Under the pieces are notes generated by a model that saw nothing but the letters and a program-made list of their open reading frames with translations, did not search any database and was not told the origin of the DNA. This document shows, in pieces, positions 22,600 through 33,991 of a DNA stretch of 64,000 nucleotides (the first letter of the stretch is position 1; each line of letters opens with the position of its first letter). Both the position numbers and the translations under genes were made by a program. The stretch is taken from positions 558,001 to 622,000 of the forward strand of contig NW_027506917.1 in assembly GCF_052324685.1 (NCBI RefSeq), given 5' to 3'. This DNA comes from Brachyhypopomus gauderio (Eukaryota > Chordata > Actinopteri > Gymnotiformes > Hypopomidae).

Positions 22600-23960
22600 A
22601 TAGTTGTAACTCAACGCATAGCAAAAAGTTATATGCCTGATCCTTTTGCCTATTCCATGCAGGAAACAAAATAGCATCCTTGGAGCACTGACTGTCCTGG
22701 TATTGTAGAGAAATACATATAAAAAGATTACTTCGTTTTTATACAAAATTATGGGCATTTATGAGTGTGACTTATATAAGTGCCTTATAACAATATTACC
22801 CGTAAGCTTGACAGTGGGTCCACATCTGAGGTCTTCCACGTGGGAATGACATACATGTCCACAATGTGAACATCTTTGCCCTATTTAAGAATAATTAGGA
22901 ACTCTATAAAAATACCCATACAAAAAAAGGACATTAAACCCACAAAACAATAATTTGACTCTTGATTACATGTCTTCGAGCAGCAGTGATGAGCTTAAAA
23001 CATGCATTCCCAATCTATAAAAACAAAACGGAGTAAAATGCAAACAAAATCAATTTAGTTAGATTTTTCTTAGAGTAAACATTCTGCAACATATATAATA
23101 TATACAGTAGATTCCCTGTATCGGTTTAATCCGAGACTCCAGAAGTCCTCACGTCTTAGACAGACATCACCATTGTAACGTTTGTGACGGGCAGGCATGA
23201 CGCACATGCAGATTTCAGGAGTTTTAATGAAGAGAGTAACAAACACGACTAAACACAGAAGGCAGAGGGAGCTAGGCTAAACGATAGGGAGAGGACACCA
23301 ACTACACGGGTAAGCTAAACTACAGAAAATTGTAAACGTCAAAACCAAAACGGACCGAGAACTATGAAACATACGTAAGGGGAGGTATACAACGAGGGGA
23401 GCAATGATGCAGGGATAACACAATAGCATAGACTATGAACTAAACAGACAATGAAACATAAACTACAAGAGATTACCCCAGATGAGGAACATGCACAAAG
23501 TAAACACAAGCACGGAACACGGGGGGAAACAAGACCAACATTCGGAGACTAGAAACGAAACAGAGACGGTACAAGGGCAAAGGCATGAATAGATCGTAAG
23601 GCACAATAGAGGACCAATGAGGGACTTACGTACAGGGAATGACCGACAAAGGAGAACAACACTAGGGGGTTTTTATACACAGAACTGGACGGTGAAACGA
23701 GACTCAGGTGTGTGTGCAAACGAGGAGGGCGTGACAGACAGAGGGGGGAATGAATGGGAGCGGGGAGCTAGGCGGGACCAGGGAGGAGGGAGGGGCTGGA
23801 CGTGACAACCATCTTTAATGATAAGCTCTGTTTCTGGACGGCTAGTGTCCAAAATGTATTTCAGCTGAAATTAATAATAATTTAAATCAGTTACTTAATT
23901 TAGAGTGTGAGAGACAGTGCTTCAGTGTAAGAGTGAGAGTTAAATAATGTGAGGAAGCGA
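22600..23960 (-). pseudogene. Ulp1-protease-like relic, left-arm copy
   Basis: This is the inverted counterpart of 36439-37048 in the right arm, where the candidate exons are listed. Reading high to low it carries the same short open segments, including 'IPTWK' and 'LFPAWNRQKD'. It is now split by the solo LTR at 23174-23807, which sits inside the segment encoding 'LIIKDGDVCLTREDF'. No complete protease domain remains. Confidence 0.5.
23174..23807 (-). mobile_element. Solo LTR, 634 bp, TSD accat
   Basis: The element begins tgtaacg and ends cgtgaca on the plus strand (TG...CA), with 5-bp duplications accat at 23169-23173 and 23808-23812. The right arm of the inverted duplication has one accat and no insert at the matching place (about 36491-36500), so the boundaries are proved by an empty site. 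On the minus strand a TATA-like gtataaaaac lies in the first third. Its start (tgtcacgtccagcccctccc) matches the LTR at 46609-47372. Confidence 0.96.
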
Positions 23961-24253
23961 AGTTCACATGACTAGTTTAGATGAAACTGTTTTTCTTCAA
24001 TAGGACCCAAGTATTTTTCCCATTTCTCCCCAGAGAAAGCATATAAATGCTCAGAATGTTTAGGTGTCCAGTATTCATGGTCCTGATGTGACATGAATCT
24101 GGTTGGTCCATAGTCTGACAAGATAAATATTTAGGAATATTATTAAGAGTAGAAATTTCCCAATATACAATAATCTTGAACACCAATGACGACAAAACTT
24201 TTCAATTAGTAGAAAGGCCTAAGACGTGAGACATTAATGCAGCAACGAGTCCC

Positions 24254-24749
24254 TTAGTCTTTCACCACAGTTGTCACACCTTTAGCAGTGATGGTATCTA
24301 CAGAAAAAGGCCCTTGATGCCGGTCTGCAAGGGAGTCTTTTCTGTGTTTTTTATTAGGGTTTTGGAATATCAACATCTCATCACCTGCACTCGAAACTGC
24401 ATGTTTAACATTGCGAGCTGCAAATATGTTCTCGTTCAGCTGTGTAAATATCAAAGTAAAAATGTAAATGTAAAATGTGATATGGTAAATATGATAATAT
24501 AAAAGTTAAGTTATACTGAATATTAACCTAATTGACAAACTCTCTTCCCTGGTCAGTAATAATTTTCTTGACCATGCCGAACAAGTACAGCTTCTTAATG
24601 ATTGCAGCTGACACTTCACTTGTGATCTTAGATTGCAGTGGCTCAGCAACAACACATTTTGTATACAAGTCCGTCATAGTCACATATTTGTTGTATGTAC
24701 ATATACATACATTATATATAAAATGTAAATAAAAATGTAATTGTGCCAT
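24254..24749 (-). pseudogene. Integrase (KRBA2/Ginger- or Gypsy-type) relic, left-arm copy
   Basis: Two segments. 24749-24528 has the rve-integrase core 'YVTMTDLYTK' and 'KIITDQGREFVN', which carry two catalytic Asp candidates. About 24440-24254 has the C-terminal 'SSAGDEMLIFQNPNKKHRKD' and 'TITAKGVTTVVKD'. A SINE lies immediately upstream and the rest of the integrase is absent. It is the inverted counterpart of 35606-36053. Confidence 0.7.
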
Positions 24750-24751
24750 AT

Positions 24752-25016
24752 TTTGTCAATTGTGATTTTTCACTGCAATTGAAATTTGTCCCCTGCATTT
24801 TACCCATCTGTGCAGTTAGAACACACACACACACTAGTTATTACTAGGGGGCTGTGGATCACATGTGCCCAGAGCAGTGAGCAGCCCTAGTCCGGGGAGC
24901 AGTTGGGGTTAGGTGCCTTGCTCAAGGGCACGTCAGTCATGGCCTCAGGTCTGTGAATCGAACCCACGACCCTCCGGTCACAAGACCAGTTCCCTACCAC
25001 CAGGCCATGACTGCCC
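24752..25016 (-). mobile_element. tRNA-derived SINE, left-arm copy
   Basis: Reading on the minus strand it starts gggcagtcatggcctggtgg (A-box-like), then 'gggttcgattcac' (B-box-like). A conserved body with a CA/TG tract and a tail ending near 'cacaattgacaaaat' follows. It has a paralogue at 35291-35555 as part of the inverted duplication. Confidence 0.85.
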
Positions 25017-25035
25017 TGTATATACATAATAATAA

Positions 25036-25036
<1 letters not shown>

Positions 25037-25114
<78 letters not shown>

Positions 25115-25130
25115 CACGCACACACACACG

Positions 25131-25170
<40 letters not shown>
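25037..25170. repeat. (AT)n-(CA)n-(TA)n compound microsatellite
   Basis: About 70 bp of AT, about 38 bp of CA with a few cg interruptions, then TA repeats. It marks the inner edge of the left arm of the inverted duplication. Confidence 0.97.
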
Positions 25171-25469
25171 GGGCAGAAATTGGTTATCAGTTTCTCAGAA
25201 ATCTCCCATAATTCCAAAAGACTGCTGCATGAGAGTATGAACCCTTAACTATCATCACAGTAAGTTTGCACAGATTGCACTGTACCATTTCCTCATAAAT
25301 CTATTTTAGGTTCATAATGCATTTAGGCGAATTAAAGCACGCATATCAAATAGGCTGAATTAGGACATCAATTTATCAGAAATCATCCACTATAGTTTGT
25401 GACCCTCTCTTTAATTTCCCTAATCAACTATGTGCATAAGACAATCAATTTGTAAAAATTAAAAATCAG

Positions 25470-26131
25470 GTTACTCAAATGATCATTTTTGCTTGCTGTG
25501 GAACTTTGATCATCATTACAATGACAAAGAACTCTAGAAGCTTCTCTGGCCTCATATACCCATGATGCCTTGCAGAGATATGCCAGAGAAAGGCTCTAGA
25601 TAGAACATGCTGATGTAGGTTCACCAGCAAAAGACCAACTGGCCACATATCTGCATATTCCACTGAGGCCAACTCTGAATGTATTTAAATGGTTAAATAC
25701 ATGAGTACATGCCACACTGTGTACAGTGGAAAAGAAGAGGAAATTGCAGGCAAAACTAGCATCCACTTCTAAAACATGCCGTTTCAGACTTGAGGTAAGA
25801 AGTTTCAAGGAATACGTCACCTATAAACACAAAAAACAAAACATCAACTAACTAGTCAGGAGCAGCCAGCATAATTTCAGCCAGCTCTGATTTCATTATT
25901 TCTAGGTGGAGGACTCCTACAATGTTCCTTGCCAAATGCTGGATGTGTTCAAAACATTCTTTCAGAGGACATACTGTAAACCCAAAGAATCATGGATAAA
26001 ATAAGACCACCGTAGCTGCACCTCTCCAGGTGACCAGTAAGCTGTTGAGAACCTGACAAAAGAAGCTTCTGCAGGTCATTTCCTAGACATTGACCTACAA
26101 TCTCATAAGAACAAAACCTGCTGGCACCCAA
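25470..26131 (-). pseudogene. Possible protein-kinase-like relic
   Basis: Minus-strand fragments include 'SVEYADMWPVGLLLVNLHQH', which resembles the DxW(S)xG segment of HIPK/DYRK-like kinases. Upstream, a frame near 25870-25930 reads 'GVLHLEIMKSELAEIMLAAP', which can be compared with an HxDxKxxN catalytic loop but lacks the key residues. Frames are broken. The similarity is weak and could be chance. Confidence 0.25.
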
Positions 26132-26420
26132 ATGGGGCGTGTGATGGAGCTACCCTTCACCACAATGTACACAACATAAGTATTGACATTGATTTCATTA
26201 TGTAAGTTAATAACTAAATGAAGACACATAGGATGCAATTTACTTTTTATTGAGTAATATTAATCAGCTTACCAAGGGAGAACCTGCACAGAAAAAAGGA
26301 AAGGTTATATAATGTATGTAATGAAAAATGTTCATTTTATTTGAGCAATACCAGTGACTGGTATGCAGAGAAAGGCAGCCATGTTGTTTTGTTGAGAAAA
26401 CAGATTGGGTTCTGTAGAGT

Positions 26421-26703
26421 CAGGGTTGCCAGGTCCTACAAAAATATCCCGCACAAATTCAGTGTAAAACCCGCCCTTCAGTCAACAACTTTAGGGTTTG
26501 GGCTAGTTTAGGCTTCTGAAGGGCCTAAACTAAAATTGACTATTATATCGGGATCGATTCTTAGTTTTGATTTGTAACTCCTGCGGTAGCCCAACTCAAA
26601 AGTAGCCCAAAAAACCGCACCCAGCAACCCCAGAATTTTTACCTGCGGCTGGATTTTCAAACCAGCCCAATTTGGTGTGAAAACCGCGAACCTGGCAACT
26701 ATG
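26421..26703. mobile_element. hAT-type MITE, 283 bp, perfect 8-bp TSD
   Basis: The element begins cagggttgccaggt and ends acctggcaactatg (imperfect inverted ends). Both flanks carry tgtagagt (26413-26420 and 26704-26711). No coding content. Confidence 0.92.
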
Positions 26704-26711
26704 TGTAGAGT

Positions 26712-28930
26712 GCTTTTATGGGTTGGGTTTTACCACCAAAAATCCAGGAAGTGACATCACACCACTTCCTTTGTAGCACTATTAAAGGCCTGATGGGAAT
26801 TGTTTGAGCTGGTTTTTGGTGGGAGAGCATGTAATGCTGAAAGTAAGAAATGATCTTGACGCTTGAACTGTGCAGTGTGACAATTGATGTGAGGAACTTG
26901 TGAACTATCACATTTTGGGTTTTTTATGTCTTGGTTTGTTTCTGTAAATAGTTTTCTTGCCTCTACATGGGGATTAAATAAAGACATGCTACTTCTTGAC
27001 ACCCTACCTGAACCAGACCCTGTGCCTTGTCTGCCGGTCACTCACAGGGCGAACAGATCAAGGCCATGCAGAAGTGTCAGAATGTTATGTTTCTCCCTGG
27101 AGGTCATACATAGGCATAGTGGGGGAAGTGTGACTCAAGGAGTCCCCATTGAAATGGGCTAAAACTGACCGTTTGTGTTTTGGTTTATCTGTGTATTTGC
27201 CAGGCTTGCTTGGACTCATTTTGCAGCATGTTGTGTAGTGAGAAAGAATGCGTCTTCAGTTCAGAAAGAAGGTAGAGACACAGAAGTGGGGGTCCTGTGT
27301 GTAAATGTACTATGTTGGTTATATCATCAAACAGAATCCCACAGATTAACATGTTTTTGATAACTGCGGTTCCTTTGATATGCGCCGGGTGTTAAAGGAA
27401 GAGGAGTTTGGTGTAGGGTCTCTTCTTCTGTTTTCCTCTCTTCCCCTCTGCTTTCTTGCACCTTGAGACACCCTGCACTGGTCTGTATAACTGTTTCCAT
27501 GAGAATAACTCCATAGGACCAGGACAGAGGAGAGCAGGATGAAAAGTGGAACAGTCACGTACAATCCTGCAGATACAATCCTGTCTTCACCAACGTGTTT
27601 ACCCACCACTCAAGCTTGGTTGGTTCTTCCTTCGGGGTGCAGATGTCTGGCTAAACAACAATGAGGGAAAATGAAACATGATTAAAACATGAAAAGAATC
27701 CACGTGTGCCGGTCATTCACCACTTTTCTTGAAGGATTTCAGTGTGGATCTGCAAACCCTTGTGTATCAGCAGGGTCTCAGAGGAAGAGGCATGATGGGC
27801 AGGAAGACGGCTCCTCCCCCTTGTCGAAGGTCTGCCCGCAGCGTTGCAGAATGGCAGCTTCAGGTTCAGTTCCATCTTCACTAGAGGAACCCCTTCCTGC
27901 ACGTGTCCCACTTGAACAGCTCCTTGCTGCTGAATGTGTGTTCCTTTATGTGCTTGTGCAGGCAGGCTGTCTGTTTGGTTGTATCATGAGCATTTGGGGG
28001 AATTTCCACTACACTCAAATATAACCGAATCTTGTATGTTTATTATGTATGGTGTATTCTTAATTTAGCTGTGACTGTAGTTAGTAGACTACTGTAAAAT
28101 CTTTATTATCATTGTGCAATATTGTGTGCTGATGGTGATATTGTGCAATGAACCCAAGTGTTGGTTGGCTTTTCCTGCTCCCTGTAACAGGTGATGCCTG
28201 AAACTTTACAATGTTATTCATGTCCCAGCTTGTGCTTTGAACCAGCTACTTCATCAAGGTGGGGCTTTACATCTGATAGTGTCAGAGGTATTTTGTGTGT
28301 GTGTGTTTTTAACATGTTGTCTTCTCACTCACTCAGGTGCAGGTTTAAAAATGCTGGAAACACTGTCTCTCTGCCGTGCTACAGGCAATCATGCTCGACT
28401 GACTGACTTTCAGCAAAACGAAACCTAACTCAAATCCGACCACAAGAGGGTAGTAAATCAACAAAATATAATCACAGGCCTTTCTTATGAACATTTCTCA
28501 GTATCGCAGTACATGTACTCTGCCTCCAACCTGGCTTGAAACCCCTGTTCTCAGTGTCCACCTTACGTTTAGCCATTTTTGAGGAGGGGGATAGCTGAAC
28601 GTTGATGTCTGCTTTGACTGCTGATTTAGGTTTATACTTTCGCGAGTGACCATAGTGCGCGACTCCGAATTTTAATGTTGCTTTGTGTTGCAGGTTTGCT
28701 GGAATTTAGGCTAAAGTACTTGAAAATGCTTGAAATTGTAACTACTTCGTTTCACAACAAATTGCTGTATTACGTTACGTTAACAAATACGAGCCTCTTG
28801 TAATTCCAGGACGAAACATGAGAGATCATGAAGACGTTAAGATTGAGCGTTTTGAAAATAAAAAACAACCATTAAATAATGTGATAAAAAGCGAATTATT
28901 TCGAACCATTTCGAGTATATGTATAAATAT
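26712..28930. other. Gene-poor stretch with unassigned open frames
   Basis: A minus-strand frame at 27609-27346 encodes one hydrophobic segment ('LYVTVPLFILLSSVLVLWSY') after an acceptor-like ctgcag. It could be an exon of a membrane protein, but nothing else supports it. Frames at 27700-28020 are low in information. The segment near 28630 (ctttcgcgagtgaccatagt) recurs near 34290, so part of this stretch is repetitive. Confidence 0.3.
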
Positions 28931-29090
28931 TTAACTTAATTAAGTTTAACGTGCTGGGAAATATTGAAATGGACCTTTAAAGTGACGTACAAGTGCTTTA
29001 ATTCCACCTTATAAAGGTGTATGAACCCTGCAAACATGACTTTGTTCATTGCGTTGAGGCGTGGCGCGCGCAAAGTTACAAAATTCGAGA
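28930..29090 (+). repeat. Dispersed repeat, copy 1 of 3
   Basis: A block reading aaagtgacgtacaagtg, aattccacctta and aaggtgtatgaaccctgc recurs at about 39385-39485 (same strand) and about 45055-45145 (opposite strand). It is followed by CpG-rich sequence (gcgtggcgcgcgcaaag). The family is not named. Confidence 0.75.
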
Positions 29091-30200
29091 TGTGCACGAC
29101 CTCGAGAATCGACAGCACGCGAGACCCTCGCGCACAGGCAGAGCCACTGCGATTACGTCATTTTCGCCGCGCGGACCCTCGCGGGCCTTGACTTTGACAT
29201 ATGTGTTTTAGATGAACTGAATCATTAGAATCAGTTCACTAAATAGATTCCTTCAAAAGATTCGTTCACCGAATCGTTAAGTGCTTGGCAGGACTCCGAC
29301 ACACCTGGGTCACTCCACTATAATGGTTCAAATTGGACTTTGACATTTTCAAATTTTTTGCTTAAATGTATAATTTCTCTGTATACATCACAGCATTAAG
29401 GATATTTTTACCAATCAGAAAATCATATTTCCTCATCTCAGGCATTAGCTCTTTATTATTATTGGTCATTTTTTCAAGATCTGGGCAATGTTTTTCTTCA
29501 ACCCCATTACGTACACAGTGGAAGCTCTCTGAATATGATCATAAAATGCATTTCTGAAGAAATCAATATTTTCATATTCATCAGATATCCTCAACACTAA
29601 TTCAATAACTGTGAATACAAAAATGATATAGAATCTCACTTTTTTGCAATACTAAAGTCTGAAATGTCCCTTTTCATGAAAGCGCTCTTGTCATTTTTCA
29701 TTAAAAGTGTGGTTCAACTAAAGAATCTTCACAAAAATCAATAAGCTTATAATAACTCAACATTTTAGACAGAAGTCAACAAACATTAAATTACTTTTCA
29801 ATGCATTTTTTTAAAATTATGTATTAAAATGTAGGTGTGACAGGGTTGAGACTAGGGTAACGGGGTTGAAGATGGTAATGGGGTTGAAAGGACAAACAGG
29901 GCTTAGAGGACAGGATGCTGGAAATTCTGTCAGTCATCATTTCAGTCATCTTCACTTGGACCTGGCATGGAGTTGGGTTTAGGGGGATACTGCCCCTACT
30001 ATACCTCAGTGAGAAGGTGAGCTCCTATCTTTGCATGTAGAAGAGCAGGTAGGCTGTTCTTGCCCTGCGCTTAAGGATTGCTGGCTCATTCATTTTTGAA
30101 ACTTTTGAATCATTGAATGTTAACCAGCTTTCTCCTTTCTCCTCAGCTACGTCACTGATGTAGTGCCTTGTCAGGGTAGCAAGATGTCATTAGTCACTTT
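29091..30200. other. No gene identified
   Basis: CpG-rich for the first 110 bp, then AT-rich. About 29230-29280 has repeated gaatc/gattc motifs typical of old dispersed repeats. No convincing frame. Confidence 0.4.
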
Positions 30201-30239
30201 AGTTTCTACTGCATGTTTGTGGATAATGTCAGACTGCTC

Positions 30240-30613
30240 ACCACTGAAAAATTTGCAACAGGGCAGATGTAAGAGAAGGAGGAAACCCTGAGTGTCTCTC
30301 CCTCCTTTTTCAGCTGAAGCAAACACATCATCAGGAACTCATGGGCATCCTGTGGAAGACAGTACATCAGAAGAGCATTGCTCCTGGACTTCAGCAGCAA
30401 CAGAGTGAGAAAATAAAGAAGGTTGTGTGCAGTTCCTGCAGACTACTGCATGTGGTTCTGATGTGTTCTGAATGGCTCAGAGGTTGTTTAACTGAACCTG
30501 TTCGTAGTCCTCTCCAAACGCAGGGCATCTGACTGAAATACAGGCATTCAGGGCTCTCAGGAGCTTCTTCTTCTGTGAAGAGCTACGACTAGTGAGCCTG
30601 CCTTGCTGCAAAT
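30240..30613 (-). pseudogene. USP37-like ubiquitin hydrolase fragment
   Basis: USP37-type enzymes remove ubiquitin from proteins with a Cys-His-Asp peptidase domain. Two minus-strand exons fit in phase. 30613-30498 encodes 'DLQQGRLTSRSSSQKKKLL' and 'ISVRCPAFGEDYEQ', and 30349-30287 begins 'DAHEFLMMCLLQLKKEGETL', matching the conserved DAHEF block of USP domains. A further 'ICPVANFS' piece follows near 30260. The catalytic Cys box, the His box and all surrounding exons were not found. This is probably a gene relic of the USP37-like family, which is expanded in fish, or an isolated retained fragment. Confidence 0.65.
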
Positions 30614-30759
30614 CTGCAAAACATCTACGCACGGTAACAGGGAGACCAATGTGGTTTATTTCTCTCTGCATCACAACACCTCCCTAAACACTCATATTTG
30701 AACAGTTCAGTTAGACACGTGAATCCTCTGTTCCTGATCTGGTACCTGAGCATCTGGCA

Positions 30760-30899
30760 GCTGGATGTCCGCTTAGCAATCGACCCCCCACCCCCCCCTC
30801 AACAACTTTCGTTCCATTGATGTGTATCAATCTGGTAGCCCTCCGCTATAATTGGTATTCAAGAAGTAGCTCCCAGTTTCAAAAATGTTGGTGACCCCT
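30760..30899 (-). mobile_element. hAT-type terminal fragment
   Basis: Ends in ttggtgacccctg, the inverse of a common caggggtcaccaa hAT terminus. It contains a C-rich run (ccccccacccccccc) and the inverse of the cgaacgaaagttgttgag block seen at about 14088. Confidence 0.6.
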
Positions 30900-31079
30900 G
30901 CAGTAGACACTGCAGGATTCAAGATACCATTGAGTCAGACTACTACTAAACTACAGGAGTCCATGTCATTATCTAGTGTTTTTGTAAGTTAGACATTTGC
31001 CAAGAAGCACAAATAACCATCGACAGACATACCATTTAAAGAACAACCTCAAGTGGTATCAGCTGAGTTAGTGCTCTGG

Positions 31080-31630
31080 TAAGAACTCAACAAACAGGTG
31101 GGTCTTCAGTCTACGCTTGAAGATAGCAATAGTCTCTGCAGTCCTAGCAGCTTATGGAATATTGTTCCACCATCTTGGAGCCAGGACGGAGAATAGTCTG
31201 GAGCTTTGTCTTCCATGAGACTTTAAGCATGGAGTTTCAAGTCGAGCCATCTTGAGTTTCTGAGTATTCGCTGTACGGATCGGCTTTTGACCATGGACAT
31301 CATGTAGGGAGGGGCCAGTCCATTTTTGGCTTTGTAAGCAAGCATCAAGGTTTTATATCTGATGCGTGCCGCTACTGGAAGCCAGTGAAGAGAGCGTAGC
31401 AGAGGAGTCACATGTGAGAACTTGGGGAGATTGAAGACCAGTCGTGCTGCAGCATTCTGAATTAGTTGTAGAGGTCTGATGAGGGTGACAGGAGCACTGA
31501 TAATCAGCTGCTGATAACCAAAAATCCCATAACGGTCGAATCTGAAATCCTGATGGTTGTCCACGGTGATGATGAATAGTCCACGGATGGTGATTCTTTC
31601 TGGCTTTCCTCACAGTTCCTTGCACACTGA
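31080..31630 (-). mobile_element. L2-like LINE, 3' fragment
   Basis: The minus-strand frame 31564-31223 encodes the RT C-terminal region ('LIRPLQLIQNAAARLVFNLP', 'LPVAARIRYKTLMLAYKAKN' and 'LAPPYM'). The plus-strand sequence at 31095-31200 is the familiar inverted 3' part of this family. Same family as 640-1558. Confidence 0.85.
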
Positions 31631-31989
31631 CAATGGTGATTGTTCTAATAATCCCGACGATCAGTTCTTGATGTTGTTAAGTCCTCTGGTCTTGATACTT
31701 ATAGTCAAGACTCTTCGTTACTTTGATGCAGGCCACGGCACTAGCGCTGGCAAAGTGGTGAAGGGTAAGCTACAACTACAAAGAAAAGATTAGGTTGAAG
31801 GGACGTTGACAGTAGCATGTCCATTCTTACTGAAATTGTGAACCTGTTCCCATGACTCACCTCTGCATCTATCCAGTAGAATTGTTGAGCACCCACCAGT
31901 GCTCACTCTGCCACCCACTGTAGATGGACTTGTGCTGAAGCTTCACCTCCACCACCTGCATTTTATGGGTTTTGCATCGTCAAAGTAGC

Positions 31990-32090
31990 AAAAAACTCAT
32001 TTTGGTCTGGGGGCCGAATACAACTTAATCGGACCTCAAGGGGGCCAGACCAGTAAACTCATTACAAAAAATTACATGGAACTAATAATA
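31990..32090. mobile_element. hAT-like terminal fragment
   Basis: 'tctgggggccgaatacaact' and 'gggggccagaccagtaaact' resemble degraded Charlie-type hAT ends. No partner terminus found. Confidence 0.4.
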
Positions 32091-32121
32091 ATCAATCAAT
32101 CAATCATCAGTTATTCATATA

Positions 32122-33073
32122 CAGTGTTGCAAATAATAATAATTATTTATAATATAATTATTATTACAATAATAAGAATGCATTATTTTTAACAGCGTTA
32201 GGTAATGGCGTCATTTTGTCAGTAAAGGGATAATATAATTAATTACTTTTCCTGTCGTTACAACGCCGTTGACGTTACTGGTCATTAAAAGCGGTGCGTT
32301 ACTATATATTGATATACTAACAGTAATGCGAGCGGACCGCTGCCCAGGCTAGTGAGGAGTAACAGATCTCGATAGGTCACAAGTTCTCGGTGTAACACCT
32401 GTTTATCTTAACAAGTCAGTAAGCGATTGGCTAAGGCAGCGTTATGGTAGCCAATCAGAGCCAGTGTTTTTACACGCGTGCCGAAGCACTCCAGTGACAC
32501 GACACAAACGGAGAAGAGACAGAAATGGCGAGTCAGAAGTAAGCTGAAGAAAAATTTGCATATTCAAGTTGGCGATATAAACATTATTTAAGAAAATACT
32601 TGAAGTTCCTGAATGTCTACCAGACTGGGTATTTGATTTATTTAATTAAGAATAGAGGTTTAATTGTTAAGTTTACTTCTGTTGTGAACAAACCAGTTCT
32701 CAGGTTGAGAGAATTTAATTTAATTTGATAGATGTAAATGCACTTTATATAGTGTAACTGTTTACTTTTGTTTCTTTTTTTCCAAAGTTTTGGGATTATA
32801 AAGGATTTTATCCTGCACTGGTATGTTGATGTGCAATAAATGTCAAAATTTAAACACCTTTATGATCTACTCATTTCAACTGACTGTGAAAACTGCTTTT
32901 TCAAAAAATCCTTATTCATTGGCATATAACTTTTGTACTGTAATGCAAATAGTTACTTTCCCTGGTAACGAGTTACTTTTATTATAGAGTAATTCAGTTA
33001 CTAACTCAGTTACTTTTTTGAACAAGTAGTGAGTAACTATAATTACTTTTTTAAAGTAATGTTCCCAACACTG
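32122..33073. mobile_element. Non-autonomous hAT element, 952 bp
   Basis: The left end is cagtgttgcaaa. The right end, read in reverse, is cagtgttgggaacattactt followed by repeated 'agttact/gtaact' motifs, as in a common fish hAT family. The flanks ttcatata and ctcatacc share only tcata, so the target duplication is degraded. No transposase. Confidence 0.75.
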
Positions 33074-33170
33074 CTCATACCTGAATACATTTAGACTTAC
33101 TTATGGGGTATTTAGAAAATGATTCCTAAAGGCATCTTTACTTATTTTTACTCTTATTTGTGTTTTTCAG

Positions 33171-33341
33171 CAATCAGAATTTTCTGTGACGTATAAGGGT
33201 GTCTCCATCGATTCAGGTGGCCTTTTCAGGTCACATGAGTCTAATCACACCCAGACCCTGGAGACACCGGACCCTGCTGTTTTCTCCACCAGACCAGACC
33301 CACCAAGAGGACCCCCTCCACGCCCACCTCCAGGCTTTTAA
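33171..33341 (+). other. Orphan terminal-exon candidate (56 codons, proline-rich end)
   Basis: A strong acceptor (gtgtttttcag) ending at 33170 is followed by an open frame 'QSEFSVTYKGVSIDSGG...' that ends 'RPDPPRGPPPRPPPGF' and TAA at 33339-33341. No upstream exon was found; a hAT element lies directly before it. No family recognised. It may be the last exon of a gene broken by insertions, or a chance frame. Confidence 0.3.
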
Positions 33342-33896
33342 TCACCTACACAGCATTTTAATAGATTCTTATACAAAGTTCTAATCTCACTATGTATCAT
33401 GCTTTTTACTTTTCCACATAAAAACAAAATGTTTTGAACTATTGAACTATGTTTGGTCTTTGTGGAGATGCCTTTGGGGGGGGGGGGGTGGATGCGGCTT
33501 CACAACAATGTATACACTGAAAAGGCCAGGGTTTTCCCCGAAAACATGACTTAACTCCAACGATAGACTTCACCCATTGTTTTTTAATTTGTGCAGCACA
33601 CACATGAACATAGTCCCTTAAACTGGATAAAACATTGGTAAAACTGTGCAGTAAAAGCTTAGCGGCATGTCTGGCCACACTCGCTGCCCCCGTGAAGTTC
33701 TCCCTTGAAAGATCCTATGCTCGGCATTTAAATGAGTAGCCCCGGCCCCAACTTTGTTAGACTCTACCACCTACGTTGGAGCAGGACTACATACGTCGCC
33801 ATTGAAACATGTACAACATACACAAACATAACTGTATGCTATTGTTTGCTAAACATCACATTCAGCATTACAACTTTTCCTGTCCTCCTCCTACAG

Positions 33897-33991
33897 GTTC
33901 AGTAGGACCTGCCTCCCCCCCTTCTGCCGATGACCGTGGGCTCTACCGGCCAGCACCAGGGAAGCCCTGGAAGACGGCCCTCCTCCCCTGA
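33897..33991 (+). other. Second orphan terminal-exon candidate
   Basis: The acceptor cctcctcctacag ends at 33896. The following frame reads 'SVGPASPPSADDRGLYRPAP' and stops at 33991. It is short and proline-rich with no known domain. It lies 550 bp after the other orphan candidate, and they could be alternative last exons of one lost gene. Weak evidence. Confidence 0.25.

Larger units (their letters stand above)
20797..25180. repeat. Inverted duplication, left arm
   Basis: From ccaaggttctctg at 20798 to the AT/CA microsatellite near 25180, the sequence is repeated in reverse orientation at about 35135-38897 with only scattered differences. The arm contains, in minus orientation, a SINE, an integrase relic, a Ulp1-like relic and a hAT transposase. 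It differs from the other arm mainly by a 634-bp solo LTR (23174-23807) and the 28-bp deletion. Confidence 0.95.

Noticed and set aside
25001..25171. Tyr/Ile-rich frames at the microsatellites (also at 35190-35420)
   Set aside because: Translations of (AT)n and (CA)n runs joined to SINE sequence.
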